7,416 nt of DNA from an uncultured Desulfobacterium sp. (GTDB lineage Bacteria; Desulfobacterota; Desulfobacteria; Desulfobacterales; Desulfobacteraceae), in NCBI GenBank assembly GCA_937124525.1, contig CAKZLA010000157.1, positions 1-7,416 of the forward strand. Reading direction: 5' to 3'. Both the position numbers and the translations under genes were made by a program. Below the pieces are notes generated by a model. The model did no database searches and was not told the DNA's origin. It worked only from the letters and a program-made list of their open reading frames with translations. The number at the start of each line of letters is the position of its first letter. Position 1 is the stretch's first letter. Below are positions 1 through 6,543 of this stretch, one piece after another.

Positions 1-470
1 GCATATAGTTCCCGTTTCTGGACGGCCAGGCGAAGCTGTTCCGTTCGTTGCCGGACCGTTTCCTCAAGTAGCCGGTTTTGGTCATACATGGCAAGGTGGG
101 TGCGGACCCTTGCTAAAACAATGGGTGCGGACACAGGTTTGGCAATATAGTCCACTCCTCCGACGTTAAAACCCTGATGCTCGTCTTCAACTTCTCCCAT
201 GGCAGAGACAAAAATTACAGGAATTTTTAAGGTTTTGGGATTGGTTTTCAGTTGTTTGCATATCTCGTAACCATCCATTCCCGGCATCATGATATCAAGA
301 AGTATGATATCCGGTATGAGTTTAAGCGCAGCTTCCAGGGCCTTTGGGCCATTTATGGCAAAAGACAGCTCATACTCATTTTGCAGGATTTGTCCCAGCA
401 ATTTCAAATTATTGGGTTCATCGTCCACAATAAGCACTTTTTGTTTATACTTTTTGTCGATATTTTTCAT
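1..470 (-). CDS. Response regulator, N-terminal receiver domain plus start of a coiled-coil linker (runs off the left edge)
   Basis: This gene starts at ATG (470-468) and is open to position 1, giving 156 codons. Residues 10-125 form a receiver domain. The acidic pair is D16/D17 in LIVDDEPNN, the phosphoacceptor is D59 in LLDIMMPGMDG, and S89 and K111 (in YIAKP) are the conserved switch residues. Residues 125-156 look like the helical linker (QNRLLEETV, QRTEQL) that in this family leads into an output domain such as HD-GYP, GGDEF or a kinase; that domain is outside the window, so the output is unknown. The start is fixed because an in-frame TGA lies two codons upstream (476-474). The start overlaps the end of the hybrid kinase gene by 26 bp and has only a weak GGA as ribosome site, so translation is probably coupled to the kinase. 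I infer that it is the terminal phosphate acceptor of the upstream kinase. Confidence 0.9.
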   Translation of the reverse strand, partial: MKNIDKKYKQKVLIVDDEPNNLKLLGQILQNEYELSFAINGPKALEAALKLIPDIILLDIMMPGMDGYEICKQLKTNPKTLKIPVIFVSAMGEVEDEHQGFNVGGVDYIAKPVSAPIVLARVRTHLAMYDQNRLLEETVRQRTEQLRLAVQKRELY

Positions 471-3423
471 GGTTCATTCCAAGGGCTCCAGCCAGTTTCA
501 CGGCTTCTTTTTTTGCTTTATCAAAGTCAAATCGTTCTATACATTCTTTAACCGGATTCAACTGGTCCTGGGTAAGATATTCCTCCAGTTCAGAGAGGAA
601 AGGCTCTACAGAATAAGGGCTGAACTGATCAAAAGCCGCCAGCATTCTGGTAAAAAGCGTTTCCAGATATGGCAGGTTCATCTCTTTTTCAGGCATTTCT
701 TTGATATCCCCAACGCCTGCCAATTGACTGATTGAATTTAAAGCTTGCTTCAGTGCTGCATCAAGTATGGGAATTTTGTCCCTTGCATCATCAATGCGGT
801 TTTTCCTGATTGCAGCTTCAATACAGGCCGCAGCATCAGCCACTTGAAAAATGGATAGGTTCCCTGCCACGCCTTTGAGTGCATGGGCAAGATGACAGGC
901 TCTGTCCGTGTCTATACCGTTTTTATTCATAAAACGGGTTAAATTTACAGCAGCACTGTGATAATCGTGTGCAAACTGTAACAGCGCCAAGGTATAGGAT
1001 TTTGGATTCTGCCAGGTTTGCAGCCCTTTTGATGTATTGATTCCTTCGAGCTGAGGCAGTTCTGCCCCGGACAGAACTGCCTCATTCTTTTTGTTTTTAG
1101 TTGTCGCCTCATCCTCGCCTTCCGGGAGAAGATCATCCATTGTCTTAAAAAGTTTTCTGAAATCAATGGGTTTATCCACAACAGCATCCATTCCTGCTTT
1201 GCGGAACATCATTTTGTCTTCCTTCATTACGCTGGCTGTCATGGCAATGATCGGCAAATGCTGTCCTTTGCCAGCTTCCATGGCGCGGATATGATTTGTG
1301 GCCTCGATTCCGCCCATTTCAGGCATGTGGATGTCCATCAGAACAATATCGATTCCCCCTTGGGAAACTGCTTCAACTGCTTCACGGCCGTTCCGGGCCA
1401 CTATAATGTCGTGTCCCTGCCGTTCCAGCCGTATCCTGGCCAGTTCAATATTCACCTTAACATCATCAGTCAGCAATATTTTGAGGGCACGCCGGCGAAC
1501 CGGCAGTGCCTGTTTGCCTGGGACGGTGATCAGATTATTTTTTCCCGGAGTCTCTGCACTGGCTGGTAGATCAATGGTAAAATGAAATGTGCTTCCCTTG
1601 CCTTCCTCACTCTCTACCCAGATTTCACCCCCCATCATCTCGACCAGTTCACGGGAAATGGTTGTTCCAAGGCCGGTACCACCGAATTTGCGGGTGGTGG
1701 AGACGTCGGCCTGGGAAAATGCCTGGAAAATCTGGTCAACCCGGTCAGACAGTATTCCGATCCCTGTATCCTGAACCATGAAATGCACCTGATCTTTCTT
1801 TGTTGCAGTTATAATTTTCAGAACCACATGACCTTTTGGGGTGAATTTAATGGCATTGCCCAAAAGATTAATGATGATTTGTCTGAGCCGCAAAGAGTCG
1901 CCGACACAAAACTCCGACAATGACGGCTGGATATCAAATGTAAGCTCAATTCCTTTTTCCCTCGCCTTTATATCCATTGTTCCGTGAATCTCCCGGATCA
2001 GTTGCACCAGGCTGAACACATGGTGTTCCATCTTAAGTTTACCGCTTTCCAGTTTACTAACATCAAGAATGTCGTTTATAAGCATAAGAAGAGAGTTGGC
2101 TGACGTTCGTGCGATGGCAAGGTGTTTTTTAAGATGTTCCGGCAGGGCCTGGTCTTCCAGCGTCAGCTCTAAAAAACCAAGAACTGCATTCATGGGTGTT
2201 CGAATTTCATGGGACATATTGGCCAGAAAAGCGCTTTTGGCCTTTGTGGCCTTTTCCGCTTCCTTTTTGGCCTCTCCTAAATCCTCTATCATGTTGAGCA
2301 TGGCATATTGTGCCTGGTCAAGTTCTTCAACCCTTTTTTTAAGAGTGATCTGATTTTTTTCCCGGTCAGTGATATCCCGCATGATCCCTTCGATGGCAAT
2401 GGGGGTGTCAGTATCATTTTTGATGAGTCTGGCGCTCAGGCTGACCGCTGCGCTGTTCTTATCTTTCTTTTTTACAGTAAACTCATAATTGGTGATTTTT
2501 CCGTCTGCCAGCAGAGCCGCTTTCAATTTTTTTTGGTCTGCGGTGTTAACAAAAACTGACTCTACGGATTTTCCTATGAGTTCACTTTGCTCATACCCGA
2601 ACAATGATTTTAAGGAAGGGCTTAAAATTTCAAAAATTCCATTGATATCACATTTAAAATACAGATCCTGGAAAAAATTAAATATATCTTTATATTTTTT
2701 TTCGCTGTATTGTAACTTTCGGGAGTTTACCTGCAATTGAGAATTTTGTTTTTTCAGTGTGGAAAGAAGAACTTTCATTTCGGTTGCCATCTGTTTTTGC
2801 TCACTGATATCCATAAAACTTTCCAGCAGATGCGGCTGTCCGTCAATCGTAACAGGCACAACCGTCTTCAAGACATTGGCCTTGGTTCCATCCTTCTTTA
2901 AAAGCGGTCGATCTGCATTGTCAATTTTTTGGGACAAGTCTGTAATGGGACAGGACCCAAGCTGATTCGGACAGAGAAACTGGTGGCAAATCTGCCCTAA
3001 AATTTCTTCTTTTGAAGCCCCGATGAGCCTGCATGCCGCGGGATTGACATCCTTGATGACATGGGTCTGTGCGTTAATCAGCACCAGGCCGTTGAGCATG
3101 GATTCAAACATGATTTCAAGACGTTTTTTATCTTCTGTCAATTTTCTTTTATATGTTGTTGTACGGTGTGATCCAAAGGCAATGCTCCCGAATCCGAGCA
3201 TCCAGACCAGGCAGTGGACAAGGGCAAGCATCTTTATGTGGCGATGTCCGTTGATTATATAAGGTGGTGTTGGCAGAGCAAAATGACCTTGTATTGCGGC
3301 AAATCGTTCAACATCGACTTTTGTATGGTAATAGTTCCATCCAAATGAGCCGGCAATGACCACTGACCATGCAAAAACGATCAGCAGAAAAGTTGGGTTA
3401 AATATAAACGGTTTACCGGACAA
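445..3423 (-). CDS. Membrane hybrid histidine kinase: 2 TM, PAS-PAS-HisKA-HATPase-receiver-Hpt (992 aa)
   Basis: This is a multistep phosphorelay kinase of the inner membrane. Two membrane segments (about 9-29 and 63-84) flank a short external loop. PAS1 (about 100-210) carries Cys146, His147, Cys151 and Cys158 in two CP-type motifs. PAS2 is about 243-355, followed by a helical linker. HisKA (about 395-462) has phosphoacceptor His405 in SHEIRTPMN. HATPase (about 505-620) has Asn523, DTGIGI (551-556) and a glycine box GGTGLGTTI (581-589). The receiver (about 647-765) has D653/D654, phosphoacceptor Asp697, T729 and K751. The Hpt domain (about 815-900) has His847 in HALKG. A helical tail (about 912-992) of unknown role follows. 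The start is TTG (3423-3421): an AGGAGG lies 9 nt upstream, and the first in-frame ATG (Met65) would remove TM1. It overlaps the sensor gene by 11 bp and the response regulator by 26 bp. No key catalytic residue is missing; the individual signal is unknown. Confidence 0.95.
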   Translation of the reverse strand: MSGKPFIFNPTFLLIVFAWSVVIAGSFGWNYYHTKVDVERFAAIQGHFALPTPPYIINGHRHIKMLALVHCLVWMLGFGSIAFGSHRTTTYKRKLTEDKKRLEIMFESMLNGLVLINAQTHVIKDVNPAACRLIGASKEEILGQICHQFLCPNQLGSCPITDLSQKIDNADRPLLKKDGTKANVLKTVVPVTIDGQPHLLESFMDISEQKQMATEMKVLLSTLKKQNSQLQVNSRKLQYSEKKYKDIFNFFQDLYFKCDINGIFEILSPSLKSLFGYEQSELIGKSVESVFVNTADQKKLKAALLADGKITNYEFTVKKKDKNSAAVSLSARLIKNDTDTPIAIEGIMRDITDREKNQITLKKRVEELDQAQYAMLNMIEDLGEAKKEAEKATKAKSAFLANMSHEIRTPMNAVLGFLELTLEDQALPEHLKKHLAIARTSANSLLMLINDILDVSKLESGKLKMEHHVFSLVQLIREIHGTMDIKAREKGIELTFDIQPSLSEFCVGDSLRLRQIIINLLGNAIKFTPKGHVVLKIITATKKDQVHFMVQDTGIGILSDRVDQIFQAFSQADVSTTRKFGGTGLGTTISRELVEMMGGEIWVESEEGKGSTFHFTIDLPASAETPGKNNLITVPGKQALPVRRRALKILLTDDVKVNIELARIRLERQGHDIIVARNGREAVEAVSQGGIDIVLMDIHMPEMGGIEATNHIRAMEAGKGQHLPIIAMTASVMKEDKMMFRKAGMDAVVDKPIDFRKLFKTMDDLLPEGEDEATTKNKKNEAVLSGAELPQLEGINTSKGLQTWQNPKSYTLALLQFAHDYHSAAVNLTRFMNKNGIDTDRACHLAHALKGVAGNLSIFQVADAAACIEAAIRKNRIDDARDKIPILDAALKQALNSISQLAGVGDIKEMPEKEMNLPYLETLFTRMLAAFDQFSPYSVEPFLSELEEYLTQDQLNPVKECIERFDFDKAKKEAVKLAGALGMNHEKYRQKV

Positions 3424-5710
3424 TTTTATACTCCTCCTTTTGGCCGGACAGGTTCAATAGTTCATTGACTTTTTTTTTCAGATCTATCATTTTCAGTTCC
3501 CGTTCAACAGCGGCTTTTTTGAACCGTTCCAATATTTCATAATTTTCTTTTAGATCTTTTTCCGCCTGTTTTTGTTCGCTGATATCTTCTTTAACTGCAA
3601 CAAAAGCCGTAATGGTTCCGGAATCGCTGAGAAGCGGTGCAATGGCAACCCGCTCCCAAAAAATTTCGTCGTTTTTCCGTTTATTTATTATCTCTCCGGT
3701 CCATACGTTTCCGGCCAGGATGGTTTTCCAGAGTGTCTTGTAAAAATCCGGTGAATGACGTCCAGATTGCAGAATCCTGGGATTCTGGCCGATTGCCTCC
3801 TTGTAAGAATATCCCGTCACCCTGGAAAAAGTCGGATTGACATACTCGATAACCCCTTCCTTATTTGTTATGACAACAGTGACAGGGCTTTGCTCTATTG
3901 CACTGGACAGTTTGCGTAAGTCTGCCTCATTCCGGTAGCGTTGTGTCATATCACGGAAACTCCAAACCCGGCCAACCACTGAATTTTTAATTTTCTGGGG
4001 TTTTGAAACCCGTTCAAATACGCGGCCGTCCTTGAATCTCAATTCATCATATATCTCCAGTTCCAGCTGGGTGTAAATTTCATTTATCTCTTCAAAAAAT
4101 TTTTCCGGATTATCCAGTTGTTCCATTACAAAGGCGATGATTTGTTTGTCATTTTTTGGTTCCAGGATGCTGTCGGGCAGATGCCATAATTCAATAAATT
4201 TTTTATTAAAAGTGGAAACACTTCCTTCATTATCAACGACCAGAATTCCATCAACAGTGGCTTCTAATGTGGCGTCCAAAAGAGAAACAGAGTTTAAAAG
4301 CGCTTCATCTGTTTGCTTGCGACGTGTGATATCCTTTATTACTGCGATATAATGGCTCGCTTTCCCGTAAGTATCATGCAAAAGAGACACAGTGAAGTTG
4401 ACCCATACAATCGAACCGTCTTTGCGGACAAATCGTTTTTCAATGGAAAATTTTTGAATTTCTCCTTCAATCAGTTTTTTTAGATGTGTTAATTTAAGCT
4501 GCCGGTCATCCGGATGGATTATTTCCATTAAGCTGATTTTATCCAGTTCTTTTTTTGTATAGCCTATAATATTGCAATATTTTTCATTTATCTGAACAAA
4601 CCGTTGGGTTTTTATCTCGATTAAGGCAAGACCCATTTGAACTTGATCAAACATCAAACGAAATTTTTCTTCACTTTTCATTAATGAATTTTCAGCTTTC
4701 ATGCGTCCTTCAATGTCTGATTTTGCCATAAAATACAAAGATAGAACTGTAAAACCAATAAGAACACATAATATAACTGTTGCATGCTCAATTGTCCTTA
4801 TTGGCGGGGCGGAAATTATTTTTGACACTATTTTAAGGTCGTAAAAATGAAAAATAGTCCAACCCGGAAGAAATTCAGTTTTATTTTGATAAAGCAAGTA
4901 TTCATTTCCTGATTTATCAATAACTCTGTCCTTGCCTTTTGGGGTGAACCCAGCCCATTTAAAAATTTCTTGACCAAATTGTTGTGACGTTTCAATGTCG
5001 ATGTTCTTTTTATCAGGGACATTCCACAGTCGCATGAAAAGCAGTTCTTTGCGGTTTGAGATAAATATGATGCCATGGGGATCTGTTATCAGAGTGATCA
5101 TTCCCTCTTTGTAGGATGCGGAGTGAATGATTTTTTCTTCTATGGTCTCAATAGAAAATTTTATCGCAACAACGCCGATCGGAGTGATTTGATCCTGATC
5201 ATAAACCGGGCTGCTATAGTAAACACCTCGTTTTTTAGATGTTACCCCTAATGCCATATATACGGAAGGACTGCCATTCAGTGCTTGTTGGAAATAAGGA
5301 CGGAATGAATAATTCTTGCCGACAAAACTTTCAGGACTTTCGCGATTGCTTGAACTGATTGTCTTGCCCTCCCGGTCCATAACGTAAACCACACAATCCT
5401 CTATTAGAGAATCTATTAGAGAATCTCTGAAATTGTCTAAAATTAAGTTTGTGCTATCCAAAGAAATGGTATTGGGTTTCGCAAGAACCTGCTTTAACTC
5501 TGGAAGCCCGGACAGGGCTTTTACTGTTTTTAGCTTATCACTTAAAAAGGAGTTGATGATATTGTAGATGATTTCAGTATAAGACACGGCCTGAAATTCG
5601 GTTTTTTTATATTCAGCTTCAATTATGGCTAAATGATACATATATCCGCTTGAAGCAGCGGATAAAAGCGCTAACAAACCCAATATTAATAGTATTCTGC
5701 GAAGTTTCAT
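3413..5710 (-). CDS. Membrane sensor: dCache periplasmic domain plus three PAS domains, no kinase or other output domain (765 aa)
   Basis: TM1 is about residues 5-27. A large external region (about 30-305) follows, then TM2 (about 308-328). The external region has the pattern of dCache domains of DctB-type C4-dicarboxylate sensors: RPYFQQALNG (137-146), YMALGVTS (151-158), RGVYYSSPV (161-169) and an IGVVAIKFSIETIE strand (178-191). A carboxylate ligand is therefore plausible but inferred. PAS1 (about 345-463), PAS2 (about 472-590) and PAS3 (about 598-712, with VITNKEGVIEYVNPTFSRVTGY) follow. The protein ends in a predicted coiled coil (about 711-757, ERELKMIDLKKKVNELL). No HisKA, HATPase, GGDEF, EAL or MCP signature is present, so it must act through a partner, most likely the overlapping hybrid kinase next in the operon. 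The ATG start has a weak SD and a palindrome just upstream. PAS cofactors are unknown. Confidence 0.93.
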   Translation of the reverse strand: MKLRRILLILGLLALLSAASSGYMYHLAIIEAEYKKTEFQAVSYTEIIYNIINSFLSDKLKTVKALSGLPELKQVLAKPNTISLDSTNLILDNFRDSLIDSLIEDCVVYVMDREGKTISSSNRESPESFVGKNYSFRPYFQQALNGSPSVYMALGVTSKKRGVYYSSPVYDQDQITPIGVVAIKFSIETIEEKIIHSASYKEGMITLITDPHGIIFISNRKELLFMRLWNVPDKKNIDIETSQQFGQEIFKWAGFTPKGKDRVIDKSGNEYLLYQNKTEFLPGWTIFHFYDLKIVSKIISAPPIRTIEHATVILCVLIGFTVLSLYFMAKSDIEGRMKAENSLMKSEEKFRLMFDQVQMGLALIEIKTQRFVQINEKYCNIIGYTKKELDKISLMEIIHPDDRQLKLTHLKKLIEGEIQKFSIEKRFVRKDGSIVWVNFTVSLLHDTYGKASHYIAVIKDITRRKQTDEALLNSVSLLDATLEATVDGILVVDNEGSVSTFNKKFIELWHLPDSILEPKNDKQIIAFVMEQLDNPEKFFEEINEIYTQLELEIYDELRFKDGRVFERVSKPQKIKNSVVGRVWSFRDMTQRYRNEADLRKLSSAIEQSPVTVVITNKEGVIEYVNPTFSRVTGYSYKEAIGQNPRILQSGRHSPDFYKTLWKTILAGNVWTGEIINKRKNDEIFWERVAIAPLLSDSGTITAFVAVKEDISEQKQAEKDLKENYEILERFKKAAVERELKMIDLKKKVNELLNLSGQKEEYKIVR
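3433..3438 (-). promoter_or_regulatory. Shine-Dalgarno AGGAGG for the hybrid kinase, inside the upstream sensor gene
   Basis: A perfect AGGAGG lies 9 nt before the TTG start and inside the last codons of the upstream gene (Lys-Glu-Glu-Tyr). It is much stronger than the site in front of the sensor (AAGAGAC) or the response regulator (GGA). It is the main reason for accepting the TTG start and suggests independent loading plus coupling at this overlap. Confidence 0.8.
5401..5424 (-). repeat. 12-bp tandem duplication inside the Cache domain coding region
   Basis: The plus-strand unit ctattagagaat occurs twice back to back (5401-5412 and 5413-5424). In the sensor protein it encodes a repeated Asp-Ser-Leu-Ile (residues 97-104, DSLIDSLI). 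The frame is kept. A recent slippage duplication is the simplest explanation. Confidence 0.85.
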
Positions 5711-5727
5711 GTGTGCTTGTCTCTTAT

Positions 5728-5746
5728 ACTGCTTTAAGAAAGCAGT
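5728..5746 (-). promoter_or_regulatory. 19-bp palindrome (8-bp arms, 3-nt spacer) just upstream of the sensor start codon
   Basis: The arms actgcttt and aaagcagt are perfect and lie 17 nt before the ATG of the sensor gene, within its probable 5' untranslated region or promoter. AT-rich sequence with a possible -10-like TATTAT (minus strand 5775-5770) sits just upstream, but I see no convincing -35 box. The palindrome could be an operator for a dimeric regulator or an mRNA hairpin near the weak ribosome site. The arms are certain; the role is inferred. Confidence 0.5.
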
Positions 5747-5826
5747 AAATAATTAATTTTTCAGCCCTCATAATAAAAAATATCGTTAACATAATTATTG
5801 TTTAGGAATGAGTCCGAAATAACATA

Positions 5827-5880
5827 CCCATTTGAAAATTGGGGATACACTACATCAACGGTAGCGTGTTCTGAAATGGG
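5827..5880. repeat. Nested imperfect inverted repeat in the intergenic region
   Basis: Outer arms cccattt (5827-5833) and aaatggg (5874-5880) are perfect. Inside them ACACTAC (5847-5853) can pair with GTAG-cg-TGT (5861-5869) with a 2-nt bulge. The inner ACACTAC also occurs at the tip of the adjacent MITE-like element, so this may be a decayed relative of it. Short arms in AT-rich DNA can arise by chance. Confidence 0.3.
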
Positions 5881-5902
5881 CAAGTTATTTAAGGCCGGTT
5901 CC

Positions 5903-6021
5903 TTAACACTACAGCGACACTTTCATGATCCACCCTGGTTGGAGGGGATTTTAAAGCGTGTTTCCCCACCTTTCGACACTCGATTTTTAGTGAAATACGC
6001 AAAATGTCGCTGTAGTGTTAA
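5903..6021. mobile_element. MITE-like element: 17-bp perfect terminal inverted repeats bounded by TTAA
   Basis: The sequence ttaacactacagcgaca (5903-5919) recurs exactly inverted at 6005-6021; allowing one mismatch the match extends to 20 of 21. The ends begin with TTAA, so a TA or TTAA target duplication is possible, leaving a body of roughly 111-115 bp. The interior can fold into two further arms: atcc/ggat around CCCT/AGGG (5928-5949), and gcgtgtttc (5956-5964) with gaaatacgc (5992-6000, one G-U pair). There is no transposase and no coding potential. The small size, long perfect TIRs and folded interior fit a non-autonomous miniature transposable element mobilised by an IS elsewhere. A structured RNA or regulatory repeat is the alternative. 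The IS family was not recognised. Confidence 0.65.
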
Positions 6022-6092
6022 TCAATAATAGTTATATATTATGCATTTAATATGCCAATTTTAAAAATAAATAAATAATGTATAGAAAAATA

Positions 6093-6112
6093 TTGCCAGG
6101 TTCCTATGGCAA
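6093..6112 (-). terminator. Possible weak intrinsic terminator (TTGCCA/TGGCAA hairpin)
   Basis: A 6-bp perfect stem with an 8-nt loop is followed on the minus strand by TATTTTT and on the plus strand by a run of A. It could end minus-strand transcripts coming from the kinase fragment before they reach the sensor operon. The stem is short and 430 bp beyond that gene's stop codon, so this is weak. Confidence 0.3.
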
Positions 6113-6137
6113 AAAAAGATGACCCGCTAAATTTTAT

Positions 6138-6170
6138 ATGAAAGAGTAGGCACACCTAATATTCTTTCAT
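6138..6170. repeat. Two-step hairpin, 8-bp plus 4-bp stems
   Basis: Outer arms atgaaaga (6138-6145) and tctttcat (6163-6170) are perfect. Inside them TAGG (6147-6150) pairs with CCTA (6155-6158) around a CACA loop, leaving an asymmetric 1/4-nt internal loop. It is the middle of three consecutive hairpins. I do not recognise an RNA family. Confidence 0.4.
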
Positions 6171-6180
6171 GATTCGTTGT

Positions 6181-6211
6181 GGGCAGACCAGATCCCCTAT
6201 AAGGTCTGCCC
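6181..6211. repeat. 9-bp perfect GC-rich hairpin (GGGCAGACC/GGTCTGCCC, 13-nt loop)
   Basis: This is the most stable and most GC-rich stem in an otherwise AT-rich intergenic stretch. No T-run follows on either strand, so it is not a standard intrinsic terminator. It could be a transcript-end stabiliser, part of a structured RNA with the two preceding hairpins, or a protein binding site. A separate 13-bp palindrome ATCAAACTTTGAT lies at 6223-6235. Confidence 0.45.
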
Positions 6212-6265
6212 GTGGCAGTTATATCAAACTTTGATTGAAATTTATGATAAGGAAAAGGTACGAAT

Positions 6266-6337
6266 ATGTATCACAAAGATATAGTTGAGACAATGTTGCC
6301 TCTATGTGTTTTTGAGACAATTAAGAGAGAAAAATAA
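6266..6337 (+). CDS. Possible 23-aa small ORF with a good ribosome site
   Basis: ATG at 6266 is preceded by AAGGAAAAGG (6249-6258), the best plus-strand SD-like sequence in the intergenic region. The ORF ends at TAA (6335-6337), encoding a protein that begins MYHKDIVETMLPLCVFE. No homology is recognised. It follows the three-hairpin segment on the same strand. It may be a leader-type peptide, the start of a decayed gene whose frame was lost, or chance. Confidence 0.2.
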   Translation: MYHKDIVETMLPLCVFETIKREK

Positions 6338-6374
6338 TTTTATAAAAGGGAATGCTTTGAGAAAGTGTCAAGCA

Positions 6375-6536
6375 ATGAATAAAGGATGCCAAAAAGGATA
6401 TACGACGAACAACCAGAAAAAAGAAATCGCTGTAATTATGGACGACGAAAGTCTTGAGTTTCATGAAAATATCCGGTATGAATTATCCTATGCGAACAAA
6501 ATAAATTTGTGTATTGCTGTCATCTGCGGCTTTTAA
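6375..6536 (+). CDS. Possible small hypothetical protein or gene remnant (53 aa from the internal ATG)
   Basis: The plus-strand frame is open from at least 6285. I give the ATG at 6375 because its product looks more protein-like than the upstream part: a KKEIAVIMDDE segment, then HENIRYELSYANKINLCIAV. The second half loosely recalls the beta strand after a helix that opens PLD-like domains associated with helicases, but the ORF stops there, so at most this is a fragment. No strong SD precedes it. It converges on the kinase fragment with 7 bp between the stop codons. Confidence is low; it may not be translated. Confidence 0.22.
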   Translation: MNKGCQKGYTTNNQKKEIAVIMDDESLEFHENIRYELSYANKINLCIAVICGF

Positions 6537-6543
6537 AACTGAT

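Larger units (their letters stand above)
5711..6543. other. Long intergenic region with no convincing gene
   Basis: These 833 bp separate the broken kinase from the sensor operon. They hold the 19-bp palindrome, a nested inverted repeat, the MITE-like element, three hairpins and two doubtful small plus-strand ORFs. The promoter of the sensor-kinase-regulator operon should lie in the AT-rich 5747-5900 part, but no clear sigma70 or sigma54 match could be read. The density of repeats and ORF remnants suggests a stretch shaped by insertions and decay. Confidence 0.7.

Noticed and set aside
1258..1923. Several 60-110 aa plus-strand ORFs opposite the hybrid kinase
   Set aside because: They are antisense shadows of strongly conserved kinase and receiver motifs on the minus strand.
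4828..5076. 82-aa minus-strand ORF in another frame within the sensor gene
   Set aside because: It lies entirely inside the Cache coding region and has no SD or domain; it is a shadow.
5798..6028. 76-aa plus-strand ORF across the MITE-like element
   Set aside because: It runs through both inverted repeats and has no SD or recognisable domain; it is best explained as an accidental frame in the element.
6181..6211. Intrinsic terminator
   Set aside because: The stem is strong, but no T-run follows on either strand.
6090..6215. Cyclic-di-GMP or other known riboswitch
   Set aside because: Hairpins are present, but I could not match the conserved core of any riboswitch class I know.
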